Position numbers and translations under genes: made by a program
Source: Melampsora larici-populina 98AG31
Taxonomy: Eukaryota > Basidiomycota > Pucciniomycetes > Pucciniales > Melampsoraceae
Assembly: GCF_000204055.1 (NCBI RefSeq)
Contig: NW_006768844.1
Span: 1 to 64,000 of the forward strand
Direction: 5' to 3'
Length of the DNA stretch: 64,000 nucleotides
In this document: positions 1-11,105 of the stretch, one piece after another
How the letters are laid out: each line of letters opens with the position of its first letter
Position numbering within the stretch: the stretch's first letter is position 1
Notes under the pieces: model-generated
Told to the model about the DNA's origin: nothing
What the model saw: only the letters and a program-made list of their open reading frames with translations
The model's database searches: none

Positions 1-419
1 GGGGTATCGTGTTTGAGTCTCTGGGCATCATAGTGCGCGCGCCGAAGGCCGGAAATGATTTCATCGTCTTCCGAGTCGTACTCCATTTCGTCCACATCTT
101 CCCAACCATCTTCGTCTGTGTAATCGTCTAGGTTGGTGGCCTGGGCTGGGTCATAACCCTGGCGATATTGATCTTCAAGGTCATCAAATCCGGGATTGGT
201 CATCCCATCATCTGGCCAGGTGGCATCTTGTGATGGTGCGTCGTTTGAGCCTTCACCTGTTTTAACTCCGTTCTTGCGTCGGATGAAGTGAGATTGTGAT
301 TTGATGGTCTGATGCTGGTCTCTCTTCTTTTGAGCCAAGAAAGCAAGCTGTCGATCAGTAACCGGTTTAGGATTGGTGCGAATCTTCTTCAAGGGTTTAT
401 TGAAGTTTGTTGGAGCCAT
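1..419 (-). CDS. KDZ-like transposase, N-terminal fragment (runs off the window)
   Basis: An open frame on the minus strand starts at the ATG at 419-417 and stays open for 139 codons to the window edge. The protein begins MAPTNFNKPLKKIRTNPKP and has a basic N-terminus. It becomes strongly acidic around residues 95-120 (YTDEDGWEDVDEMEYDSEDDE) and ends in an Arg/His-rich stretch (LRRAHYDAQRLKHD). An acidic WEDV segment followed by LRxAxYxxxRL is how fungal KDZ transposases usually begin, before their cysteine cluster. That assignment is from memory of the family; the catalytic core lies outside the window. A plausible element terminus sits about 300 bp upstream (see 690-721). Confidence 0.5.
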   Translation of the reverse strand, partial: MAPTNFNKPLKKIRTNPKPVTDRQLAFLAQKKRDQHQTIKSQSHFIRRKNGVKTGEGSNDAPSQDATWPDDGMTNPGFDDLEDQYRQGYDPAQATNLDDYTDEDGWEDVDEMEYDSEDDEIISGLRRAHYDAQRLKHDT

Positions 420-689
420 TGCCACAACAAAATGATCAATAGGGCGAAAGTGAACAACTTTTTTGATTGTGGACTTAATACCTTGACTAAAATCGCGTTG
501 AAGACTAAGCCACTAACTCTTTGGGCTATCGAGCTACCCAAAGAGGAAAACTAGCCTATTACGCAAATGGTTATATTACACAGTATTGTCAGATTATTGT
601 CTAAATACTGTGGTACAATACTGCAGCAAAATAAGGTACCAAACGTGGTAAGATCATACCACTGTGGTATTGATGTGATTACGAAAATA

Positions 690-721
690 CCGCGGTAAAA
701 TAACCGCTCCCAAACGGGGCC
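690..721 (-). repeat. Possible transposon terminus upstream of the KDZ-like gene
   Basis: Read on the minus strand from 721, the sequence starts GGCCCCGTTTGGGAGCGG and then runs through several short GGTA/TACC-rich palindromic pieces towards the gene at 419. GGCCC-type ends followed by GTTTGG are common at the ends of fungal DNA transposons. The partner end lies outside the window, so neither the inverted repeat nor a target duplication can be checked. The rest of 420-880 shows no convincing gene. Confidence 0.3.
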
Positions 722-879
722 TAAGGAATGTAAAAAGTTGCAAGTTGGTGCTAGTTTTGAAGCCCTAGCTAGATGGTCATAGTCATCAGGTTTGTTCACT
801 TTGGGGACAAATTGTTTGTAGTTTTCAGGTTTGCTAATAATTAATGACGTTGGAAAAATGTCTCACACACAACATTGCA

Positions 880-2830
880 AAGCAAAAGTGATTTTAAACA
901 TTGAAGATGAGGTTTTTTGAGGAAAGTACATTAATGAAAAGTGTCCAGCGTGCATTAAAGCACATTTACCAAAGGATTAAAACACATTTTGACCACATCT
1001 TCAATGTGTTTGTGAAGGGTTTGTACTTGAGTGGATCCAAAAAGGTGTTTTTTTTGGTATGGAAGTAGAGTTTGCAAGGTGAAGATGAGGAATTTTAAGA
1101 AAAGTTCATTAATAAAAAGTGTTCAGCGTGCAGGAATTCACATTTAACAAAGGATCAAAACACATTTTGACCACATCTTCAATGTGTTTGTGCAGTGTTT
1201 GTACTTAAGTGGAACCAAAAAGGTGCTTTTTGGATATGGAACTACAATTTGCAAGGTGAAAATAAGGTATTTTGACACAAGGCCGTTAATGAAAAGTGCT
1301 CACCGTGCCCGAATTCACATTTACAGAGCAAACACAATTTGCCCATATTCATTGTGTTTAAGGCAACTTTGAGGTCTAATTACTAAGAGTATAGGCAAGA
1401 AGACTTGTTTGGAATTCATGAAAAAACCTTTCCCAAGGATTTTGATACAAAATTGAACACAGATTCCACATAAACTCCTTGAAGATGTGGTAAGATTGTC
1501 TTTTCCTCCTTTCTTAAATGTACTTTCATGCACGCCGGACATCTTTCATTAATGAGTTTTCCCCAAAAACTCTCATCTTCACCCTGCAATTTCCACTTCC
1601 ATATCAAAAAAACTCTTGATTTGATCCACTCAAGTACAAACACTGCACAAACACATTGAAGATGTGGTCAAAATGTGTTTTGATCCTTTGTTAAATGTGC
1701 TTTAATGCACGCTGAACACTTTTCATTATTGAACTTTTCTTAAAATCCCTCATCTTCACCTTTCAATTGCAATTTCAACATCACATATGGTAAATTTATC
1801 TCCTGCTCAAGTACAAATACCACACAAACACATTGAAGGTGTGGTTAAATTGTGTTTTGCTTCTTTGTTAAATGTGCTTTTATGCACGCTGGACACTTTT
1901 CATTGATATACTTTCCTCAAAAAGCCTCATCTTCACCTTGCAAATTCTACTTCCATACCAAAAAACCACCTTTTTGGATCCACTCAAGTACAAACACTGC
2001 ACAAACACATTGAAGATGTGGTCAAAATGTGTTTTGATCCTTTTTTAAATGTGCTTTAATGCACGCTGAACACTTTTCATTATTGAACTTTTCTTAAAAT
2101 CCCTCATCTTCACCTTTCAATTGCAATTTCAACATCACAAATGGTAAATTTATCTCCTGCTCAAGTACAAATACCACACAAACACATTGAAGATGTGGTC
2201 AAAATGTGTTTTGATCCTTTGTTAAATGTGAATTCCTGCACGCTGAACACTTTTTATTAATGAACTTTTCTTAAAATCCCTCATCTTCACCTTGCAAACT
2301 CTACTTCCATACCAAAAAAACACCTTTTTGGATCCACTCAAGTATAAACCCTTCACAAACACATTGAAGATGTGGTGAAATTGTGTTTTGATCCTTTGAT
2401 AAATGTGCTTTTATGCACGCTGGACACTTTTCATTAATGAACTTTTCTCAAAATACCTCATCTTCAATGTTTAAAATCACATTTGATTTTGAAAATGGTA
2501 CTATTTTCTCCCAACCAGTTACAAAAGCCACAAAAACACATTGAAGATGTGGCAAAATTGTGTGTTGCTCATCTAGGAACTGTGATTTCTTACATGTTGA
2601 ACACTTTTCATTGATGAACTTTTCTCAAAAACTCTCATCTTCACCCTTTAAAATCACTTTTGATATTCAAGAAGCTACTATTTTCTCCAGATCAGGTACC
2701 ACCACGACACAAACACATTCAAGATGGGGCAAATCGGGGTACTGCTTCTTTGCCAAATTTACTCTCTTATACGCCGGACAACTTTCATTATTGGTATCTT
2801 ATCACATTTACCCATCTTGATCCTTTAATT
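880..2830. repeat. Inverted array of about 177-bp satellite units
   Basis: A unit containing ACACATTGAAGATGTGG, AATGTGCTTTAATGCACGC and CTCATCTTCACCTT recurs through this block. In one orientation its core occurs near 991, 1171 and 1340. In the opposite orientation it occurs near 1476, 1653, 1829, 2005, 2182, 2360, 2537 and 2712, a spacing of 175-178 bp. The two arms meet near 1400-1440. The right arm has about eight units and the left about three, and units decay towards the right end. No transposase is visible. All short open frames here are shadows of the repeat. Confidence 0.85.
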
Positions 2831-2879
2831 CCAACTTCAATACACATACTCAACATTTGTCCTTTCCTATCAATCTGAG

Positions 2880-3640
2880 CAGTATTGTCTAATTAGCATT
2901 TTCAAAGCATGAGAGCAGATGAAATACATTTGAAACAAACAGAAAGTGAATCCCTTGTTCCAGTGACACATTAACAGCTAGTTGTACCATCTCAAAAGTG
3001 TAGCCCATATGAAAATTGTCTTCAACTTCACCTTCCGTGTCACAAGGCACCTATAGCAAGTTTTTCTCAAGTTTGTGTATCTGTATGCTGCACTCAAGCC
3101 CAATCTACATCCAACCATGATATTTTTCATGTTAATCGATTTTCTTTGGCAAACAAAACTGACTGAATCTACATTACCCATTCGAAGATTTTAACCTCAA
3201 TATGAAAACCATTACAACTGAGATAAAACTCCAGGATGACGGGTTGAGAAGTGTCAAAACAAGTAGATGTATGAAAAACAAGCAACAGACAAACAGAACA
3301 ACATAAGAGAGCTTAATAGTAGCGTTAAGAAATCACAACTGGGTCATTGATGCCTGTGCATTCGATTGATGTAAGTGGTATGGAAACTCATTCTGTGGCT
3401 TATTGATTTTGCCGCTGGAATGGAAAGAGGTAGAGATGGGAATGAGGTAAAGTCCTATTTGAAGTACTGATGAACACGATGGTTTTGGGTGAGTAGCGTG
3501 GTCGCCAGTGTCATATCTAGTATCAGATGTATGTAAAGACTCACATGGCTTCTAAAGTGGCCCGTAGGGCATGTCTATTGGTTAAACCGATAATGGTGCT
3601 CGAAGGACTAAGATGAAGCTTCGGTCTATCAGTGATTTCC
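2880..3640. other. Intergenic stretch without a recognised gene
   Basis: AT-rich sequence between the satellite array and the gag-like remnant. A short minus-strand frame at 2978-3181 has no recognisable domain. I see no RNA gene or strong repeat here. Confidence 0.4.
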
Positions 3641-4177
3641 TCAGTATCCGATTGAATAGAAGCATACTGACCTATGAGTGTGAGTAATAGAATCAGCGAT
3701 TCGGAGGGTATGTTTCAAGATTTGGACTCTGTGTAGCACTTTTGACATACGTCCAAGTTCAATGCTGCTTCCAAATCCAGTGCTGCTCGGGTCATGTAAA
3801 CCAACGATGGATTCTCTGGCCAATGCTTGTGTGTGAAGGTAAATTCGGAGTTCGTGAACAGCATTGTGGGCGAACTCGCAGTCGGATACAATCGCTTGAA
3901 ACTCCTTTGTGAGCAAGATTTGAATTAACTCAAGGCACTTTGCATCAATGGATACTGTCCAAATGTTATCAATAACAGGTTTTGGCCTTAGCAAGTATTC
4001 ATCGATATTCAGCATCAACAAAATTGCGTTGGAAAGGTCGTGAAGCCACGAATGGAAATTGGTGCCATGAAGTTTCAATTTGGGAATGGCGTCTTGAAAC
4101 CTGGACGGGTCTATCTTGTTGACTTCGATAGAGCCCCTGAGAAGTTCATCATCGGAAGGTTTGTCATTGGGCGACAT
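3641..4177 (-). pseudogene. Ty1/copia-like gag remnant
   Basis: From the ATG at 4177 the minus strand encodes about 178 residues beginning MSPNDKPSDDELL. The central part, IPKLKLHGTNFHSWLHDLSN followed by AILLMLNIDEYLL, fits the start of copia-type Gag (the 'xLxGxNFxxWxxxLxxxL' region). An alpha-helical LELIQILLTKEFQAIV segment follows. The usual Gag C-terminus with a CCHC zinc knuckle is absent, as are integrase and reverse transcriptase, so this looks like a truncated or decayed copy. It could also be a domesticated gag-like gene. No LTRs were found next to it. Confidence 0.5.
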
Positions 4178-4416
4178 AATCAATTCTAACAGGAAGTTAA
4201 AACCTACATAATCAGCGAAAGCCAAATGAATTCAGACCACAAGAAGGAGACCAGTCACACCTTGATTTCGAAAATAGTGAGGAAGGGGAGTAGAGCCGTC
4301 AGAGAATCAAGTCAAAAGGTTCGGTGTTTGTGGTTTGGTGTTTGTTCGGAAGGGGTAAGTAGATGAATGATGTTGTTGATGGTTAATGTCGATGTTGTTG
4401 ACGTCCAAAGTTATTG

Positions 4417-4878
4417 ACGTCCAAAGTTATTGACGGGTGGGTTGCGGGACAGCCCGTCGGGTCGGGGGGTCGTTCTGGCCTTCGAAGGGTCGCAGAACCG
4501 CGGGGATTATCGGGCCCGGGAATCGTTCTGAGAGTCAAAAGAAAGTGACTCTCCTCGGGGAACCCGAGGAAAAATCAAGCTGTAAAAAGCGGATAAATAC
4601 ACGCTTGGGAGAGGTTGTGCTCAGCGGTTTCTGCCGGAAATAGCCGGGGACTCGGGGATCCCCGTAATTTCCCGGGGATTTGGTAGTTCGTCGGGGGTCA
4701 GGGTACGGGAGCCGGGCTTGACCTATGAGCCAGAAAAAGCTCGGGGAATACCGGGGTCGGTCCTCGTTCTGACTTTTGAAAAAAAGTCGGTGGGCCGGGC
4801 AGCCCAGTCCCCGGCATTCGGGGGTCGGGGCTCATCCTGAGAACTTGTTGACGTCCAAAGTTATTGACGGGTGGGTTG
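4417..4878. repeat. GC-rich palindromic segment between 28-bp direct repeats
   Basis: A perfect 28-bp direct repeat starting ACGTCCAAAGTTATTGACGG lies at 4417-4444 and 4851-4878. The left copy is preceded by a second, partial copy of the same motif (from 4401). The 406 bp between are much richer in G and C than the flanks and full of CGGGG/CCCCG and CCCGGG motifs that can pair with each other. The layout suggests an inserted foldback-type element or a tandem-duplication junction. The frames inside are compositional. Confidence 0.55.
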
Positions 4879-4967
4879 TATGTAGTCACACAGCTCTGAA
4901 TCATCAACCGATACAGCTCACAGCTGTATAACAATGCTGATATTTGATACTATTGATTCAATCAAAT

Positions 4968-5254
4968 AGGATACAATACATTCCAAAACCAATGAATCAA
5001 TAACGTAACACTGGGCAGATGTAGTATTTTTCCCAAGTGAAAAATGATTGACCTGAAGGACAAACAAAATTGAAAAAGGTGGAATTCTGAATTCATTTTG
5101 TGTGTGCATTAACACTGCATTTTACTGCATTGATGCTGCATTTTTCCGCATTAATGGTGCATTTTTATGCATTAACACAGCATTTTTAATCATTTTGACA
5201 TTAATTTTAATTAGGATACAATACATTCCAAAACCAATGAATCAATAACGTAAC
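4968..5254. repeat. 43-bp direct repeat pair
   Basis: The string starting TAGGATACAATACATTCC and ending CAATAACGTAACA occurs at 4968-5010 and again at 5212-5254. Between them lies a run of TGCATTAA/TGCATTTT-type motifs (about 5105-5190). There is no gene here. Confidence 0.7.
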
Positions 5255-6163
5255 ATGATCATTTGCTCTTCCGCAAATGAATTGATAAAGAGGGTAAATT
5301 CAGTGAACGTCACACTCATTTGAGACCTCGGTTGCGGATGAAAGGAGAATCAGATTTGAATTTGGCTTCGAAGCTTGGAACTAAAGAAGACTCACTTTTG
5401 CAGAATTAAAGATTGACGTTTCGACCAGAGTGAAACTAAAAGGATAGTAAGCTAAAGCAACTCAATATAATTGGTTGGAGACAACTTTGTTTGAAGTGTG
5501 AACAGGTTTGAACCATTTGAGTTGGGAAAACATTTGGTCTAAATTGAACCATTCATATGTACATCTAGCTCTCTATGTATGTCATTTTTGTGATATAGAG
5601 GTTCAACATCGTGAAGCTTCAGCTCAGGTGCTTCGCTTTCTTGATTGAACTGAATGTCAGGAAGTGAGTGGTACTCGTGATATGTCAATCGTGACAAGGT
5701 GAGATTGTTCTAGTTGAAATTTTGACCGACCGACTTCGGTTTGTATTGAAAGCAAGCCACATAATACTATGGAGACACGAAATGAAAGTTTGAGACAGGG
5801 AAACAACAGGAAACAACAGGAAACAACACTTTTGAAGGTTGGAAACAAAACAAAGTTTAGATTGGAATTACAAGTTAATAGTTAAAGAACATGACGATAT
5901 AATGAGATGGGGTGATTAAATATAAAACGTTAATACCGTTAAATCAAACAGAGCAATTAAACATCGCTGCGGCTTTGGTCCAAATCTGATCGAGGAGTAA
6001 CTAGATCTGCAGCTTTGACTATCAAGTACCTTTTAGCTTTGATATCGTCTATCCATATCTTGACTTGATGGTCGGGTAGTTGTCCTGCACGTGAACCCTT
6101 CGATAGCATTGCGTCAGTTACTTGTGAATCAGGTAAACGCTGCACTGCGAGTTCTATGTCCCC
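5255..6163. other. Intergenic stretch with a small tandem repeat
   Basis: No convincing gene. Three tandem copies of GGAAACAACA lie near 5798-5827. Short minus-strand frames at 5657-5848 and 5957-6145 lack recognisable features and the second overlaps the 3' end region of the neighbouring gene. Confidence 0.4.
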
Positions 6164-8183
6164 TCAAAACTTTCTTCCTTGTAAGATCAAGTGAGGATTT
6201 GGGCCTTGTGGATGGGCATCCGACTTGATTTGGTGGCCTCCTGGAAGATGGGCGTCTGAGGAGGAAGCATATGAACCATGGGGTGTATCAGACAGGACAC
6301 TTTTGGTCTATGGTAGAGGGCATAAACTCACGTATCAAATCATTCAGGGATGTGTTGAGCTCTTTTCTCAAAGAAGCTTGATGTTTTGAGTACTCGGCCT
6401 GTTTTGCATTTTTTTGACTCTTTGGAGGTGCTTGTGTACACTCGACAGCAAATCGTTCAAGAAGGTGTAGCTCCTTGCGCGCATGTACAGCCCAACGTTC
6501 GCATGATGTGAACTCCTCTTGATATAGGGCACGAGTCTGAGATGTATTTGGATTCCAAGCAGCAACTAGGAGGTGAAAATGAAAATGGAATTTACTGTTG
6601 ATGATATGAAGCTGTTGAGGAGGAGTTTTTGAAAATGGAGATTATCATTCAATTCAATCATGGAAGAAGAGAAAATACTTACTTGTTCAACCAATTTCTT
6701 AATCTCATCAATTCCAACTTTTTCCAACTGATGGCCCTTTCTGCTGTGCCTGCAGAGACGGCCGTGCTTGAAGTCGCGCGCCACGGACTTTTTGTTGACC
6801 AGCCTGTTGAATATAGGCAAATATTGATTCTTTTCGGCTTCAGTAAGTGCATCTGTAGTTGCTTCGGTCGGTTCGGTCTGGTCAGATGCTGTAAGTGCTG
6901 GTGTGATAATAGGGTCACCGTCTTTGACAAGAGCCTGTATGAGGTTTTCAAATAACCTAGGATAAAAGATATCCTTCTCCTCCTCGCTGTACGATGTCCA
7001 AGCGTTGCCAACAATGCGATTGCGCTGCTTGAACCCGTTTGATTGACCTTTGGGTGGCACTGTACAAGAATAAAAGGTTTTGATTGTCATTGATCACTCG
7101 TTATAAAATGGGATGCTGGAGCTTATTATATGAGAATGCGACGACGGGTGAAAGTTACTTACTTGGTGTGGTGGTACTAACTACGCTGTAAGTCTGATAG
7201 TTGGTATATCCATTAGGTTCGCGAGCAAGCGGCCCTTCTTTTGGAATACGAAGTATAGTTTCAAACACATCAAACTATGTTATTTCCAACTCAAACTACA
7301 TCATATCAAATTATCTTATCTTCAACTCAAACTACATTAAATCAAACTCAATTATAATTGAATACAAAACTTAATTCTTCAAACTCAGACCTAATTCATC
7401 AAGATTTCTAACCTAACTAAATCTCATCACTATATCACATCTAGATTAGATCACACACTCCGCACACGCCTCTCTTCCTCACCAGTTCACTGAGGAAGAT
7501 TGGCGTGTAAGCTCTTTCCCATTTTATTACATCACATCTTTGTTAAATGTAGTGCAGATAACTCACTCTATCATGTTGTTTAGATTATCATACGCACTAT
7601 TTGTTATCACCTTTATAGGTGTGTTACCTTTTGTCACGGTGCTCAGAACCATTAGACGTATTGTAGCCTGATTGCTGGCTTCTACCAAGGTTAGTTTTTG
7701 TTGTCATTGATGTAATAAATACTACCAGTTCACTGAGGAAGATTGGCGTATTATCATACGCACTAGGGCTTGACAGAAGGGACAAACTTACAGCGAAGCA
7801 TTGAGTGTTGATTGGCTGATTCCCTCGGCTACACAGAGCATCGTTTTGTCTAAGTTGTATTGAGCTTCAAAGAGAGACGTTGCAGGTGTCCGGGTCTTGA
7901 GGTGAGGTTGACGAGCAAGGATCCTGTCAGCACGTACTTGGCCCCATTCAAGGCCAAGTTCGTGGTAGTTGTGGATTGTGGGAAGAATGGTTGGTGTCTT
8001 CCGTTTGCGCTTCTTAACAATGGTTGCTGGTATTGAAGGGTCTTCTTCGTCGGAGTCTTCATCTTCGTCTTCGAAAGAATCGGAACGGTGAGGAGAAGAC
8101 TGGGATTCATGTCGGATGCGGGTGCTTGATCCAACACGACCACCTCCACAACCACCGGATGTTGCTCGAGTGCTGTATGGCAT
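6164..8183 (-). CDS. Uncharacterised rust-type repeat-family protein (possibly decayed)
   Basis: Minus-strand exons can be traced: 7792-8183 (starts MPYSTRATSGGCGGG, then a Glu/Asp run and a KKRKRK basic patch), a short exon near 7170-7265 (EGPLAREPNGYTNYQTY), about 6684-7052 (QRNRIVGNAWTSYSEEEKD, then FYPRLFENL), 6332-6565 (AAWNPNTSQTRALYQEEF) and 6164-6255 (PGGHQIKSDAHPQGPNPHL). From memory, this order and the RNRIVGNAWTSY motif belong to a family repeated many times in rust genomes, with no known function. The frame does not join cleanly at the 6684/6565 junction, and the first intron is enlarged by repeats, so the copy may be inactive. The basic patch suggests a nuclear protein, but that is inference. 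Confidence 0.45.
7481..7765. repeat. Duplicated segments inside the enlarged intron
   Basis: ACCAGTTCACTGAGGAAGAT plus six more bases occurs at 7481-7506 and 7724-7749. The string ATTATCATACGCACTA occurs at 7584-7599 and 7750-7765. The order of the two motifs is the same but the spacing differs, as expected for a partly deleted duplication or an inserted repeat in the intron. Confidence 0.6.
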
Positions 8184-8299
8184 GTCTGGGAATTGAGATA
8201 CGTGAAAATGGTGGATTATCAAGGTGGTGAAGGGTACGAGTGAGGTCCGTCACTTCAGTAAAGGAAGACCTGACCTAATGCAAGTATTTATGAAATATG

Positions 8300-8545
8300 A
8301 AGCTCGTGAAAGGGTGGTGGAAAAGGGGTGAAAGGGTGGTGAAAGAGTGGTGAGACAGCGGTGAGAGGGGACAACAAGAGGTGGTGAAAGGGAGGTGAAA
8401 AGGGGGTGAGAGGGTGGTGAAAAGGGTGTGAGAGGGTGGTGAAAAGGGGGTGAGAGGGTGGTGAAAAGGTGGTGAGAGGGTGGTGAGAGGGTGGTGGAAA
8501 GGTGGTGAGAGGGTGGTGAGAGGGTGGTGAAAAGGGGGTGAGAAG
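8300..8545. repeat. G-rich minisatellite
   Basis: About 18-bp units of the type GAGGGTGGTGAAAAGGGG are repeated imperfectly for some 250 bp. The strand asymmetry is strong (G-rich on plus), with many GGG runs that could form G-quadruplexes. The Pro/Ser-rich minus-strand frame at 8288-8605 is a by-product of the repeat. Confidence 0.8.
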
Positions 8546-8605
8546 GGTGGGACTTGTGCCAGGGGGGTGGTCTCCTGTTGGTGAGCAGAAAGGGAACTTA
8601 GCCAA

Positions 8606-8929
8606 ATTTCGAGGTCACCAGAGATGTATCTATGTATCTAGATAAATCTAGAAGGGATTTGCGGACCCGCTAGGTCGGGACCGATTCTTTTTACGTCGGA
8701 TAGGTTAGGTTAAATTGAAGGCGCACAGGTGTAATTTCAACGGGTATATGTACAACATACAAAATCATCAAGTGTATTTTTTTTACTTCTTGTTCTGCAA
8801 AAACATATTGATTATTAAACCAATTCCAATCAAGATGAAAAACTCCCATTACGTTGATATATAAGATACTTTAACTAAAGAAGATATAATTAAACAAAAC
8901 CTCTCTCAAACCAAGCAACAAACCCTCAT
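8606..8929. other. 3' flank of the monooxygenase gene
   Basis: AT-rich sequence downstream of the minus-strand gene that ends at 8930. No gene, RNA or clear terminator was seen. Confidence 0.4.
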
Positions 8930-11105
8930 TTATGATTTTTTTTCGTTTCCAAACCAACCTTCATTAAGAATCCCATCCACAACCTCACCAGATCTGACGG
9001 CCAAAACACTAAAAATCGAAATCGAAAAATCAATATCAGTCAACGAATCGAATTTTGAAGAAAAAAAAATCAAAATCTTAGAATACCTTAAAAGACTATC
9101 ACCAATTCCATGAGTCGATTCATTACAACCCTGAAGCCAAACCGTTGGACGAAAGAAACGATGATCATGATTTCTTTCTTGATCTTGAAATTCAAGAGGT
9201 AAAAGTAATCTATAATGACGCGAGATTTGAAATGAGTTGATGAGATTCTTAATAGATTGATTAGACTGATGATTTATAAATAAGTTTGATAAGTTTTTGC
9301 TTTGAGGTTGAGATGAAGTTGGATTAAATAAGATTTCTTTCCAACTTTCTCGTTTGTAACCTGTACCTAGTATAATCGCATCATAAGTTTTTTGACATCT
9401 TTCTCCTGTTAAGACGTTTTCGATGGTCACTATTAATGGAGATGAATCTTCGATTTCTTTGATGATGGAATGATTAATGATTTTGATTTTAGATGAACTG
9501 TTTAAGTTTCTTCCTTGGAATTCGATATCTTCTTCAACTTTTTGTGCATAAATCGTTTCATACAACTTGATCATCCACACCAAACCAAACCAAAGATTAG
9601 TTGTTTCAAGAATGGATTCTAGGAATCAAAGAGTGAGGCAGAGTCTTACCGATTTTAGAGTTTCAGGATTCACAACCCCATAGTTTGTAGCCTTAGATTG
9701 GTTCAAAACGATTTCTCTTGCAGAGTTTAGTTTACCTTTTTGACCTAATTCATAAAAGGTTTGAGTTGAGATAGGATCAAAGATTTCATTTGAAAAAGCT
9801 GAATCATCAGAAGGATACAAATGTCCTTTTCGAATCACTAAATCGATTTCAGATCGAACATCAAGTTGGTTTAATTTATGAAAGGTATCTAGTAAGGTTT
9901 CAGTAGCACTTTGTCCAGCTCCTATGACGGCTATTTTGAGTTTGCTAGGAGGTTCGTGTAGGTTCGGTTCATGGTCTGGTGTGGTGGGTGAAGAATCGGA
10001 TAAGGGTCTTGATGAATTGGATCGATCTGAATCGGATGAATCGGAAGTAGGACGAAGTGAATCTAAACTTGACATCAAATTAGATGATGAACTTGGATTT
10101 GAATTTAAAGAAGTGAGTAAATCTGATAGAACTTGATCGATTCTTTCCAAGTATTGAGAAGTATGAATGATCCGATGATGATGAGATTGAGGAAAAGGTA
10201 AAGGAATCAAAGCGTTTCCACCCGTTGAGATAATTAAGTTTTGACACAGATTAGAATAAAGTTGTCCATTGGATGAGATTGAGATGATTTTCAGTAAGAT
10301 GATATCACCAGTTTGGTTTGGAATCGGTTCTACATTGATAACTCTTTGATCGTATTTAACAAACACATTGGTAGGTGAATTGGTTTGATCGATCACTTGA
10401 TTTGATGTCCATGTTAAATAATCTGAAAACTCTCGTCGGGTCGGTGTGAATGTTGATCGGTTTACGAAACTTGCTAATCGGTTATGTGAATGTAAGTATT
10501 GTAAAAAAGTAAATGGTGAACTTGGATTACGAAAAGTAGCTAGGTCTTTTAAAAATCTAAAATCCAAAAGATTATTCCAAACCAATCCAAGAATGCAATT
10601 TGAAGAGTTAGAAACTTGATTGTTGAATGGAGGTTTGGGGGGGAAAGAAATGAAGATTGAAACTTAACGAGATTTGCATTCGACTACCAGGAATCTAATC
10701 AGAAGTAAAAACAAAAAAGAAATCAAGTTAGAATCAAGTAAAGTATCCAAAAGGAAAAGAAGTGAGTGAGTGATCAGATCAGATCAGATCAAACAGTTGA
10801 AACAAATCCATTCCAATTTCAACTCACCACCACCCAACCAAAAACAAAAGAAATTCACAAACCATCATTCCTGGATGCCATCGAAATCGATCATGAGATT
10901 CTAAAAAACATGATCTAATGATTCTTTTTGGATTCTTCTTAATACGATCATCTTGAGAATGACTTGAGATTTGTAAATTTAAATTTAAATTCATTTCGGC
11001 TAAAACTACACTGATTGATAAGTTTGAAGGTCCAAATCCAATTCCTAAAATATCATAAATGGTTTCATCTTCAATGATTCTTGATGATTTCTTTGATAGA
11101 TCCAT
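8930..11105 (-). CDS. sidA: L-ornithine N5-monooxygenase (SidA type), five exons
   Basis: This flavoenzyme hydroxylates L-ornithine with NADPH and O2, the first step of hydroxamate siderophore synthesis. Exons on the minus strand: 10863-11105, 10669-10694, 9650-10556, 9087-9565 and 8930-9008. They join in frame into 577 residues, somewhat longer than the usual roughly 500. FAD-binding GIGFGPSN is at residues 21-28, followed by FRWHPGMM and IPGSRMQIS/FLKDLATFRNP, which span two junctions. NADPH-binding GAGQSA lies near 302-307, the GTGYKR motif later, and VWLQGCNESTHGIGDSLL then SVLAVRSGE form the typical C-terminus. Extra length comes from a Ser/Asp-rich insert around residues 240-293. Exon 2 is only 26 nt. 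The acceptor of exon 4 (AAG) is weak but is the only one I found that keeps the frame and the LYETIYAQKV motif. Confidence 0.9.

Noticed and set aside
8288..8605. 105-residue Pro/Ser/His-rich open frame on the minus strand
   Set aside because: It is a direct translation of the G-rich minisatellite; no start context, splice or domain supports a gene.
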